Of a stretch of DNA of 20,025 bases, positions 1-7,316 are shown one piece after another; position 1 is the first letter of the stretch; every line of letters starts with the position of its first letter. The stretch spans positions 1 through 20,025 of the forward strand of contig URQU01000031.1 in NCBI GenBank assembly GCA_900550055.1, written 5' to 3'. Both the position numbers and the translations under genes were made by a program. The DNA is from an uncultured Coriobacteriaceae bacterium (lineage in GTDB: Bacteria; Actinomycetota; Coriobacteriia; Coriobacteriales; Eggerthellaceae). The notes under the pieces were generated by a model that was given only the letters and a program-made list of their open reading frames with translations, searched no databases and was not told where the DNA came from.

Positions 1-310
1 CTTGGTTCGTCCAAAAGCCCACGAACAGCGTCTCCGACGCGGGGGTTGCGCTGTCGGTGCGGCCGCAGCCGGCGCCGGCGTAGTCGCCGCCGTCGCTGCC
101 ATCGAAGCCTCTCTTGTTGTTGCCGTTGGCTATGCTGCATTCGCTGTGATCGCGGTTACCGTCGCTGTCGAAGCCGCCGCCAACGGCACCGTTCACGTCC
201 CCGAAATACTCGCACGTCCCTTCCGGCAGCGCTTCGCGAACAGCCTCCGCAAGCTCGGCGGTATTCCCCGTTCTGCTGCTGAACACGATCGAATAACCCT
301 TGCCGCTCAT
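1..310 (-). CDS. Flavodoxin-like protein, N-terminal part with low-complexity insertion (cut by window edge)
   Basis: An open frame of 103 codons runs leftward from an ATG at 308-310 and is still open at base 1. The start, MSGKGYSIVFSSRTGNTAEL, has a beta strand followed by the SSRTGNT loop (residues 11-17), which is the FMN phosphate-binding loop of flavodoxins, then an amphipathic helix. The second strand motif, LFVGFWT, appears only at about residues 95-101. In family members I know these elements lie about ten residues apart; here about 45 extra residues rich in Gly, Asp, Asn and Ser intervene (about 38-92). Inside the insertion the DNA segments 90-109 and 159-175 are imperfect repeats encoding GFDGSDGG and GFDSDGN. 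A purine-rich stretch with AGG precedes the ATG. A possible promoter (minus-strand TAGAAT at 81+295=376-381, TTGTGC at 401-406, 19-nt spacer) is weak. Likely an FMN-dependent redox protein; its partner lies outside the window. Confidence 0.7.
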   Translation of the reverse strand, partial: MSGKGYSIVFSSRTGNTAELAEAVREALPEGTCEYFGDVNGAVGGGFDSDGNRDHSECSIANGNNKRGFDGSDGGDYAGAGCGRTDSATPASETLFVGFWTNQ

Positions 311-434
311 ACCTGCCCTGCCTTCCGTTGCTTTCGAACGTTCTTGTTTTCCGAAGCGAAATCGTTTTTGCATTGATTCTATCCCTCGGCAAGCACCCCA
401 GCACAACGTTGCCTGCCATCCTCTCCCAAAACGC

Positions 435-470
435 AAAAAGCCCGCGGGAGGATTCCCCTCCCGCGGGCTT
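435..470 (-). terminator. Rho-independent terminator of the leftward cai-type operon
   Basis: A perfect 14-bp inverted repeat (438-451 pairing with 457-470, 5-nt loop) is followed, in the minus-strand direction, by a T run (A run 435-439 on the plus strand). It lies 57 bp beyond the stop codon of the MFS gene at 527 and separates the operon from the flavodoxin-like gene. Confidence 0.9.
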
Positions 471-526
471 CGCAACCTCGGTCGCACGCCGCATGTCGCA
501 CGCCTTGCGCGCACGCGGCTCTCGCC

Positions 527-1972
527 CTACAGCGAGCTCGTCTCGCCGAGCGATTTGCCGGCGGTCTCGGGCGCCATGAAGATCGACAGCACCAATCCCA
601 AGATCACCAGGCCGGCGGCCACCAGCATGGTGGGCCCGATGCCGAACGCGCCCATGAAGATCGGCGTGCCGTACGTCGCCACGATCGTGCCGACGCGCGA
701 GATGCCGATGGCCAAACCCACGGCCGTCGCCCTGACCTCGGTGGGGAACAGCTCGTTGGGGTAGAGCCACTGCAGGATGCCCGGTCCGCCGCTGAAGAAC
801 GCGTACAGGCCGAACGCGCAGATGATCACCGGCAGCGGCGCGGTGGGGAACAGGCCCAGCACCACCAGGCCCACCGCCATCAAGAACAGCGAGCGGATCA
901 GCAGCGGTCGGCGGCCCATGGAGTTCAGCCAGAACATGGCGGGCAGCGAGCCGACCAGGAAGAACAGGCTCAGCACGCTCTCGCCCAGGATCGCTCCCTT
1001 GCCGACACCCAGGCCGAACGCGGTCATAATCTGCGGGCCGAACGTGTAGATGGCGTACATGGGAACCACCTGGCACAGCGTGAGAATGCCCAGGAACACG
1101 ATGCGCGCGGCATAGCCCTTCGAGAACACCTCGGCGAAGCCGGCCTTCGCCTTCGGCTCCTCTTCCTCGCCCTCAAGGGTCATGTCGTCGCCGTAGACGC
1201 GCAAGACCACCTTGAGCGCTTCCTCCTCGCGGCCCTTGCTCTTAAGCCACAGGGGGGACTCGGGAACCTTGCACCTGCCGATCAGCAGGAACACGCAGGG
1301 GATGATGGCCGACCCGAGCATCAGCTTCCACCCGTTGTCGACGTCGCACAGGCAATAGCCCACAAGCGCCGCCACGGTGGCGCCCAGGTACCACGCCGCC
1401 GAGACCATGCCCATGGAGATCGCGCGATGGTGCTTCGGCGTGAATTCGGTGATGAGCGACGTGGCGATGGGGTAGTCGGCGCCCACGAACACGCCGATGA
1501 AGAAGCGGTATATCACCAGCTGCATGGGCGTGGCGTCGGTCATGCTCAAAGCCGAGAACAACGCGATGGCGATGATGTCCAAGACGAACATCTTCTTGCG
1601 CCCGATGATGTCGGTCAGATAACCGCCCACGATGCTGCCGACCAGGATGCCCAGCAGTACCGACGCGCCGATCGCCGCCGTCCAATGCGTGGTCAGGCTC
1701 ATCTGCGCCGTGATCTGGGTCAACGCCACGCCGATCAGCGACAGCACGTACCCGTCAAGGAAGGCGCCTCCGCTCGACACCAGCGTGATCTCGCGCAGAA
1801 ACGGCGTCATGACGGCTTCGTCAAGGGTCTTCTTCCTGCCCTTCGCACCGCTCGCCGGCGCCTCTTGGGAGCCCCTGACACGGCCCGCGCCCTTCGCGGC
1901 CCGCTTCTCGCCGCCCTTCGGCGCCCAGGCCAACGGCATCACGTCTCGCTTTTGCTCGATTACGTCGTCCAT
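527..1972 (-). CDS. MFS transporter, sugar/aromatic-acid porter type, last gene of the cai-type operon
   Basis: 481 residues, about 12 predicted membrane segments. The cytoplasmic loop 2-3 signature GGYLTDIIGRKKMF (116-129), PESPLWL (237-243), the second-half loop NSMGRRPL and PTEVRATAVG near the C-terminus place it in the sugar-porter/organic-acid:H+ symporter side of the major facilitator superfamily. The start at 1972 has a GGAAAGGA ribosome site. The first 50 or so residues are an Ala/Gly/Lys/Arg-rich cytoplasmic extension; an internal Met55 would give a conventional 427-residue transporter. The gene follows caiC by 27 bp and precedes the operon terminator, so it probably moves a substrate or product of the pathway (substrate or end-product exchange is inference). 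No BCCT-type CaiT is present in the window, so this or the other MFS carrier may replace it. Confidence 0.88.
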   Translation of the reverse strand: MDDVIEQKRDVMPLAWAPKGGEKRAAKGAGRVRGSQEAPASGAKGRKKTLDEAVMTPFLREITLVSSGGAFLDGYVLSLIGVALTQITAQMSLTTHWTAAIGASVLLGILVGSIVGGYLTDIIGRKKMFVLDIIAIALFSALSMTDATPMQLVIYRFFIGVFVGADYPIATSLITEFTPKHHRAISMGMVSAAWYLGATVAALVGYCLCDVDNGWKLMLGSAIIPCVFLLIGRCKVPESPLWLKSKGREEEALKVVLRVYGDDMTLEGEEEEPKAKAGFAEVFSKGYAARIVFLGILTLCQVVPMYAIYTFGPQIMTAFGLGVGKGAILGESVLSLFFLVGSLPAMFWLNSMGRRPLLIRSLFLMAVGLVVLGLFPTAPLPVIICAFGLYAFFSGGPGILQWLYPNELFPTEVRATAVGLAIGISRVGTIVATYGTPIFMGAFGIGPTMLVAAGLVILGLVLSIFMAPETAGKSLGETSSL

Positions 1973-1999
1973 GAGCGCCGTCCTTTCCGTTCGTTGCCG

Positions 2000-3556
2000 T
2001 TATTTCAAAAGCTTCTTCTCGATCTTCATGCTGCAGGTGCGGGGGAAGTCCTCGACGATCTCGACGATGGAGGGCACCTTGAACGCCGCCATGTTGCCCT
2101 TGCAGTACGCGATCACCTCGTCGGTACTGATGGTCGCACCGTCCTCGGGCAGCACGAACGCCTTCACCGCCTGGTCGCGGATGGGGTCGGGCACGCCGAT
2201 GACTGCGGCCTCCTTGATGTCGGGGTGCTCCTCCAGGATGCCCTCGATCTCGGTGGTGGAGATGTTCTCGCCCGAGCGCTTGATCATGTTGCTCTTGCGG
2301 TCGAAGAAGAAGAACCAGCCGTTCTCGTCGTAGTAGCCCTTGTCGCCCATGCGCAGCCAGCCGTCGCTGGACAGCGCCTCGGCCGTGGCGGCCTCGTTGC
2401 CCAGGTAGCCGAGCATGATCGAGCGTCCGGGGACGCCCTTGATGCAGATCTCGCCCACTTCGCCGGCGGGCAGCTCGTTGCCCTCGTCGTCGATGATCTT
2501 GGCCTCGTAGCCCAGGCCCACACGGCCGATGGAGGGCCAGTTGCGCTCGCCGGTGGGCGGGTCGGTCAGCACCCAGCCGACGGACTCGGTGGAGCCGTAG
2601 GTGTTCATGATGCGAACCCCGTAGCGCTCCTCGAAGGCCTCCTTCTCGCGCGCGGACACGGGCAGGAAGTACAGCATATCGCGCAGGCAGTGGTCCTTCT
2701 CGTCCGGGTCAACCGGCTGCAGCATCAGCGTGCGCAGCATCATGGCCACGCACTGCGCCAGCGTTGCGCGGTACTGGCGGATCTGGCTCCAGAACCTGCT
2801 CGCGCTGTACTTCTCGACCACGATGAGCGTGGCGCGGGCGGTCATGACCGGGGTCAGCGCCGCCAGCTGGAAGTTGGAGTGGCACGCGGGCATGGTGGAG
2901 AACATGCGGTCCTCAGAGGTCATGGCCGTCTCCCAGTCGCCGTAGTAGCCGGAGTAGACCATGTTGCCGTGGGTTAAGATGACGCCCTTGGGGTTGGAGG
3001 TGGTGCCGCTGGTGAACAGGATCTCGCACGGGTCATCGGGGGACAGGTCGCTTGGCGCCTCGAACTCGACGCTCTCGCCGGCCACCAGCTCGGAGAACGC
3101 CGGGTAGCCCATGGCCTCCTTGCCGCCTGCGGTGCGGGCGACCACGATGCCCTGGTCAAGCCTGCCGCCGGCGTGGATGGCGTCGTAGAGCTCCACGTAG
3201 CAGGGTTCCACCACCGCGCGGCGGGTGGAGCACATGTCAAGCGCGTACTCGCACTCGGCCTGCAGATACTGCTCGTTCATGGGGACCAGCACGGCGCCGA
3301 TCTTGGCAAGGCCGAACAGGCACATGAGGAACTCGGGGCAGGTGTGCATCTGCACGGCCACGTGCTCGCCGCGTTCCACGCCCTGGCGCAGGAACATGTT
3401 CGCCGTCTGGTTGATCAGCTCGTTGAAGGCGCGGTAGCTGTAGGTGGCAACGTCGCCCTTGCGGTCCTGGAAGATGAAGAAGTCCTTGTCGCCGCACTCG
3501 CGAGCGAGCTTGTCCCACAGGCTTGCGAGCGTTTCGTTGCCAACGATGTCGACCAT
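2000..3556 (-). CDS. caiC: CaiC-like carboxylate (carnitine/crotonobetaine/gamma-butyrobetaine-type) CoA ligase
   Basis: 518 residues, the same length class as E. coli CaiC, to which it aligns from end to end by recollection (shared stretches include FGLAKIGA, EILFTSGTTS, VEKYSA, WPSIGRVG, FKVPS). Adenylate-forming enzyme: it makes an acyl-AMP from a carboxylic acid and ATP and then the CoA thioester. Visible motifs: P-loop FTSGTTSNPKG (181-191), YGSTES (320-325), hinge region GDKGYYDENGWFFFFDRKSN (404-423) with the ribose-binding Asp, and the C-terminal Lys511 in RTCSMKIEKK. The residue before that Lys is Met where the family usually has Gly. The region after the P-loop reads MPACHSNFQ where E. 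coli CaiC has MPAFHIDCQ, so the acyl pocket may differ. GGGAGAG precedes the ATG. The spacer to caiB is 176 bp and holds three hairpins. The exact substrate is not certain. Confidence 0.9.
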   Translation of the reverse strand: MVDIVGNETLASLWDKLARECGDKDFFIFQDRKGDVATYSYRAFNELINQTANMFLRQGVERGEHVAVQMHTCPEFLMCLFGLAKIGAVLVPMNEQYLQAECEYALDMCSTRRAVVEPCYVELYDAIHAGGRLDQGIVVARTAGGKEAMGYPAFSELVAGESVEFEAPSDLSPDDPCEILFTSGTTSNPKGVILTHGNMVYSGYYGDWETAMTSEDRMFSTMPACHSNFQLAALTPVMTARATLIVVEKYSASRFWSQIRQYRATLAQCVAMMLRTLMLQPVDPDEKDHCLRDMLYFLPVSAREKEAFEERYGVRIMNTYGSTESVGWVLTDPPTGERNWPSIGRVGLGYEAKIIDDEGNELPAGEVGEICIKGVPGRSIMLGYLGNEAATAEALSSDGWLRMGDKGYYDENGWFFFFDRKSNMIKRSGENISTTEIEGILEEHPDIKEAAVIGVPDPIRDQAVKAFVLPEDGATISTDEVIAYCKGNMAAFKVPSIVEIVEDFPRTCSMKIEKKLLK

Positions 3557-3608
3557 GTCTTCTCTCCCTTGATCCCTAGCTTTGGCGCCGTTTCAGATGT
3601 CTTGCATT

Positions 3609-3712
3609 CGACGAGGGGCGCTTCAAACCCCGTCGGATACAAAGCCCCTATAGAAGCCGGGCCCTTCTCAGGGCCCGGCCGTCATCCTGAAAGGGGAGCC
3701 TTCCTTTCAGGA
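3609..3712 (-). other. Three consecutive hairpins in the caiB-caiC spacer
   Basis: Reading leftward from the caiB stop: a perfect 10-bp stem (3685-3694 with 3703-3712, 8-nt loop); a perfect 10-bp stem (3656-3665 with 3670-3679, TCTC loop); and an 8-bp stem with a 2-nt bulge (3609-3618 with 3628-3635). None has a proper T tract on the minus strand, so complete termination is unlikely. They could protect the upstream caiA-caiB message from 3' decay or attenuate reading into caiC. Confidence 0.55.
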
Positions 3713-3732
3713 CCTTCAGCGTCTCTCAGCTG

Positions 3733-4947
3733 TTATTCAGCGACCTTGACGACGCCGCTCTCGTTCAGCGCGGCGATCTGGTCGGCCGTGTAGCCGAGCT
3801 TGGTCAGCACGTCGGCGGTATCGCCACCCTGCTTGGGCATCGGGCGCCACACCTGGCCGGGGGTCTGCTGGAACTTCGGGAACACGCCCAGACCCTTGAA
3901 GGTCTTGCCGTCCTCGGTCTCCCAATCCATGAAGTCCTCGCGCAGCTTCAGGTGCTCTTCCTTCACGAGGTCCTCGAACTCCATGACGACCTGAGCGGCG
4001 ATGCGGTGAGCAGCGAAGTCCGCCTCGATCTCGTACTTGGAGTGCTCCAGGCAGTACGCCTCGAACGCGGCCTCGATCTCGGCAGCGTGCGGGTTGGCCA
4101 GCCACAGGCCGGAGGTGTCCTCCGGGATGTCCTCGGTGCCCCACAGGTGACCCAGGCCGATGGTCTCCAGGAAGTACTTGTTCTGGTCGACGCCGTACAG
4201 GCACACGCCCAGGAAGCCGTCGTTGCACTTGTACTCGCCGATGCCGCAGAGGTTCTGGTTGCGAGCGCCCGGGCGAGGCCACAGGATGCCCTCGTTCAGG
4301 TAGTCGACCAGGTAGTACTGGCCGATGGCCAGCAGCGTCTCGTACATGGCCAAGTCGATGCTCTCGCCCTTGCCCGTGCGGTTGGCCTTATGCAGCGCAG
4401 CCAGGGTGGAGGAGACGATCATCAGGGAGTTGAAGTAGTCGCCAGCGTAGGGGCCGGGGTTCATCGGCTGCTCCTGCGTGCCGTTCTGGCTCATGTAGCC
4501 GGAGTAGGCCATGACGGTCAGGTCGTAAGCGGCGCGCTTGACCATCTTCGGGTCGCCGGACTGGCCGAAGCCGGACAGGTGAACGATGACGAGCTTCGGG
4601 TTGATCTCCCACAGCACCTCGTCGGTGATGCCCTTGCGAGCCCAGGTGCCGCCCTTGGAGGCCTCGATGAAGACGTCGGCGTCGGCCAGCATCTTGAACA
4701 GGATCTCCTTGCCCTCATCGGAGAAGTAGTTCATGGAAACGGAACGCTGGTTGCGGCGCTCGGCCTGCTTGACGTAGGCGGTGTCGCGGATGGTGTCGCC
4801 CGCGCCGGTGTTCTCCAGCCACGTGACGTCGGCACCCCAGTCGGCCATGAGGTCGCAGGCCTTCGGCGCTGCCAGCTCGACTGCTGCGTAAACGACCTTG
4901 ACGTCGTCCAGAACGCCGAAGGACGGCTTGTTGGTTTCAAGAGCCAT
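3733..4947 (-). CDS. caiB: CaiB-like CoA transferase (class III)
   Basis: 404 residues against 405 for E. coli CaiB, with long shared stretches (for example IFIEASKG-like VFIEASKG, ITDEVLW, NPKLVI-HLSGFGQ, GKGESID-AMYE, LYKC-like EYKCNDG). Family III CoA transferases move CoA between carboxylates through a covalent aspartyl intermediate; the catalytic Asp is Asp170 in PYAGDYF, matching Asp169 of E. coli CaiB. In the carnitine pathway it exchanges CoA between product gamma-butyrobetainyl-CoA and incoming carnitine or crotonobetaine, saving ATP. Start chosen at 4947 because AAAGGA lies 7-8 nt upstream and the N-terminus aligns with CaiB. It follows caiA by 73 bp, with a hairpin between, and precedes caiC. 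Cytoplasmic. The family call is firm; the substrate is inferred. Confidence 0.93.
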   Translation of the reverse strand: MALETNKPSFGVLDDVKVVYAAVELAAPKACDLMADWGADVTWLENTGAGDTIRDTAYVKQAERRNQRSVSMNYFSDEGKEILFKMLADADVFIEASKGGTWARKGITDEVLWEINPKLVIVHLSGFGQSGDPKMVKRAAYDLTVMAYSGYMSQNGTQEQPMNPGPYAGDYFNSLMIVSSTLAALHKANRTGKGESIDLAMYETLLAIGQYYLVDYLNEGILWPRPGARNQNLCGIGEYKCNDGFLGVCLYGVDQNKYFLETIGLGHLWGTEDIPEDTSGLWLANPHAAEIEAAFEAYCLEHSKYEIEADFAAHRIAAQVVMEFEDLVKEEHLKLREDFMDWETEDGKTFKGLGVFPKFQQTPGQVWRPMPKQGGDTADVLTKLGYTADQIAALNESGVVKVAE

Positions 4948-4965
4948 GATGAATTCCTTTCGATT

Positions 4966-4990
4966 CGGCGGCGCCTTCGCCGCGCCGCCG
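4966..4990 (-). other. Hairpin in the caiA-caiB spacer
   Basis: Perfect 9-bp GC-only stem (4966-4974 with 4982-4990) with a 7-nt loop, between the caiA stop and the caiB ribosome site. No T tract follows, so it is not a convincing terminator; an mRNA-stabilising or processing role is inference. Confidence 0.5.
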
Positions 4991-5020
4991 TCTGTTGGAT
5001 CCGTTTGCTAGCCGCGTGAG

Positions 5021-6169
5021 TTAGTCGCGGTACTTCTTCAGCTCGAACTTGGAGGCGGTGAGGATCATCATCTCGTCGGTGCCGCCGGAGACGCGGTCCA
5101 CACGCAGGTCGCGCCAGATGCGCTGAGCGCGATGCTCGCCGGCCACGGCGACGCCGGCCAGAACCTGCATGCCGTCGTCGACGACGGAGAAGGCGGCGTT
5201 GGCGCAGTAGTACTTGCACATGGCGGACGCACCCGGGTCGAACTTGCCGTCGTTGTTGTCGGCATCCCAAGCCGTTTCGTACAGCATGTTCTTCATGTTC
5301 TTCAGCTTGATGGCCATCTCGGCGACCTTGAGCTGGTTGAGCTGCTGACGGCCGATCGTCTTACCGAAGGCGATGCGCTGGTTGGCGTGACGGCAGGCAT
5401 CCTCGTAGATGGCGATGGCGGTGCCGTAGTCGCAGGCGCCGACGAGCCAACGCTCGAAGTTGAAGTCGTTGATGCCGCGGGCGAAGCCGTTGCCCTCCTT
5501 GCCGAAGATGTCCTTCTCCTCCAGCTCGACGTTGTCCATGTAGACCTCGCAGCAGGAGTCCATGCGCAGGCCCAGCTTGTGCAGCGGGGACAGGGACACG
5601 CCCGGCTTGCTCATATCCAGGAAGAACTCGGTGAACATCTCCGGATCGTCGGCGTTCTTGGCCATGATGACCAGGTACTTGACGCCAGCGGAGGAGGTGA
5701 TGAAGGTCTTCGTGCCGTTCAGGTAGATCTTGCCGTTCTCACGCTTGTACGTGGTCTGCAGGGCGGCAACGTCGGAACCGGCGCCCGGCTCGGTGCAAGC
5801 GGAGTTCCAGATCTGCTCGCCGGTGCCCAGGGTGGACAGCACGGCCTCGATCTGCTCCTCGGTGCCCTCGCGGATGATGGTCTCGAAGCCCGGCAGCTGG
5901 TACAGGACGTAGGTCGGGGCGCCGTAGCGGCCCAGCACCTCGTACACGGCCATCAGGGTGACGGCCGGCTGCTCCAGACCCAGACCGCCATGGCTCTCGG
6001 GGAGCATGATCAGGTCGAAGCCCAGCTCGCACAGACCGCGGACCCAGCGCAGCGGGTACTCGTGCTTCTCGTCGCACTCGGCGAAGTAAGCCTCCCAGTT
6101 CTCGCTCTCCATGTAGTCGCGGTAGCTGTCGACGATCAGCTCCTGCTCATCGGTCAATTTGAAGTCCAT
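5021..6169 (-). CDS. caiA: CaiA-like acyl-CoA dehydrogenase (crotonobetainyl-CoA reductase type)
   Basis: 382 residues from the ATG at 6169, against 380 in E. coli CaiA. The frame is open 17 codons further upstream, but the start at MDFKLTDEQEL is supported by AAGGAG 6 nt before it and by the matching N-terminus of CaiA. Very strong family signals: NWEAYFAECDEKHEYP, APTYVLYQLPG, WNSACTEPGAGSD, KIYLNGTKTFITSSA, LGLRMDSCCE, MCKYYCANAAF and WRDLRVDRVSGGTDEM. This FAD flavoprotein reduces the alpha-beta double bond of an enoyl-CoA; in enterobacteria it turns crotonobetainyl-CoA into gamma-butyrobetainyl-CoA with electrons delivered by Fix proteins. The CSSGxD-like Glu region (GGTDEM) is retained at the C-terminus. 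It lies between the esterase (81-bp gap) and caiB. This is one of the best matches in the window to a carnitine-pathway protein. Confidence 0.94.
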   Translation of the reverse strand: MDFKLTDEQELIVDSYRDYMESENWEAYFAECDEKHEYPLRWVRGLCELGFDLIMLPESHGGLGLEQPAVTLMAVYEVLGRYGAPTYVLYQLPGFETIIREGTEEQIEAVLSTLGTGEQIWNSACTEPGAGSDVAALQTTYKRENGKIYLNGTKTFITSSAGVKYLVIMAKNADDPEMFTEFFLDMSKPGVSLSPLHKLGLRMDSCCEVYMDNVELEEKDIFGKEGNGFARGINDFNFERWLVGACDYGTAIAIYEDACRHANQRIAFGKTIGRQQLNQLKVAEMAIKLKNMKNMLYETAWDADNNDGKFDPGASAMCKYYCANAAFSVVDDGMQVLAGVAVAGEHRAQRIWRDLRVDRVSGGTDEMMILTASKFELKKYRD

Positions 6170-6190
6170 TGCATTCTCCTTGTCGATATC

Positions 6191-6213
6191 CAGAGCGGCC
6201 TTTTGCCGCGCTG
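6191..6213 (-). other. Hairpin in the esterase-caiA spacer
   Basis: Stem of 3 + 5 bp around one A.G mismatch (6191-6199 with 6205-6213), 5-nt loop, in the gap before the caiA ribosome site. Weaker than the other intercistronic hairpins and possibly fortuitous in GC-rich DNA. Confidence 0.3.
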
Positions 6214-6250
6214 TGATCACAATGTGGTGGGTAGTGCGTATCGGCTACGG

Positions 6251-7243
6251 TTAGCAGCCCATCTGCTGACGGAAGTGCTCCGCGCCGTGCTCGAGCGCCA
6301 GGTTGGCCTCGTCAAGCATCTTGGTGTAGTGCAAAAACGCGTGGATGACGCCTTCGAACATCTCGAAGCGATGGGGGATGCCGTACTCCTCGAGGATCGT
6401 CGCAAGCGCCGTGCTGTCGTCCTTCAAGGGGTCGTACTCGGCTGCGGCGATGTAGCAGGAAGGCATGTCGCGCGTAAGGTCGTTCAGGAAGAGGTTCGCG
6501 TAGGGGCTCGTCTCAAGCTGTGCCGTGTCCTCGGCGTAGAGCTCCTTGTACCACTGCCACTCCGCCTCGGTCAGGCCGTCCCAGGGACCGCCCAGAAGGC
6601 GCTGGGAAGCCGAATCCTTCAGGCCGTACCAGCCGTAGAACAGAAGCAGGCACTTGACGTAGTCGGAGCCGCCCAGCTCCTCGCGCAGGTACATGGTGGC
6701 GGCCAGGCTCAGGTGAGCGCCGCCGGAGTCGCCGGCGAAGGACAGGCGGTCGCCGTCGATGCCGTACGCCTCGCCCTGCTCGTGCAGGTGCTTGGCGGCG
6801 CAGGCGACCTCCTCGACGGCCACGGGGAACTTCGCCTCAGGCGAAAGACGGTAATCCACGGCTGCAACCGCGGCACCCGTCTTGCTTGCCAGGACGCGGC
6901 AGATGCGATCATGCGTGTCCAGGTTGCCCAGGACGAAGCCGCCGCCGTGCGCGTAGACGATCGCCGGCAGAGTCTCGCCATCGCTGGCAAGGCTTGCGCG
7001 GTCCTTGACGGGGTAGTACAGGCGAACGGGGATGTCCCCATGCGGGCCCTCGACCTTGCAGTCGACCTTCTCGGCCATTTCCGGGCCGCCCTCTACCCAG
7101 TAAGCACGCCCAGCGGTGTAGTTCAGGCGCATCTGCTCGAAGCCGGCGCTTGTGTCGTTGGCGTTTCCTGCGAGCTCGTCTTCCTTGGCGAGCACCGCGC
7201 GCATGCCCTCGTTGATTTTCGAGAGGACGTCGATCTTGTTCAT
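6251..7243 (-). CDS. Alpha/beta hydrolase, hormone-sensitive-lipase type esterase
   Basis: 330 residues with the HSL-family layout: oxyanion-hole motif HGGG (99-102), DYRLSPE (about 130-136), nucleophile elbow GDSGG with Ser173, acid Asp271 in DPLKD and catalytic His301 in VIHAF. No signal peptide or membrane segment is evident, so it is probably cytoplasmic. HSL-type enzymes hydrolyse carboxylic esters with short or bulky acyl groups. The start at 7243 has AGGAAGAG upstream. It lies inside the operon between an MFS transporter and caiA, a position with no equivalent in the E. coli caiTABCDE operon. A plausible role is release of a free carboxylate from an ester (for example an acyl-carnitine or a plant-derived ester) before CaiC activation; this is inference. 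The esterase class is clear, the substrate unknown. Confidence 0.85.
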   Translation of the reverse strand: MNKIDVLSKINEGMRAVLAKEDELAGNANDTSAGFEQMRLNYTAGRAYWVEGGPEMAEKVDCKVEGPHGDIPVRLYYPVKDRASLASDGETLPAIVYAHGGGFVLGNLDTHDRICRVLASKTGAAVAAVDYRLSPEAKFPVAVEEVACAAKHLHEQGEAYGIDGDRLSFAGDSGGAHLSLAATMYLREELGGSDYVKCLLLFYGWYGLKDSASQRLLGGPWDGLTEAEWQWYKELYAEDTAQLETSPYANLFLNDLTRDMPSCYIAAAEYDPLKDDSTALATILEEYGIPHRFEMFEGVIHAFLHYTKMLDEANLALEHGAEHFRQQMGC

Positions 7244-7265
7244 GTCTCTTCCTCGATCTTCTATG

Positions 7266-7286
7266 GCGCCGCCTTTTGGGCGGCGC
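7266..7286 (-). other. Hairpin in the MFS-esterase spacer
   Basis: Perfect 8-bp stem (7266-7273 with 7279-7286), loop TTTTG, between the stop of the upstream MFS gene and the esterase ribosome site. It has no trailing T tract on the minus strand. Confidence 0.45.
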
Positions 7287-7316
7287 GCCTGAACGGCTGG
7301 GGTGGGTAAGTAAACG

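Noticed and set aside
6170..6220. Upstream extension of caiA by 17 codons
   Set aside because: The internal ATG at 6169 has AAGGAG at the right distance and matches the CaiA N-terminus.
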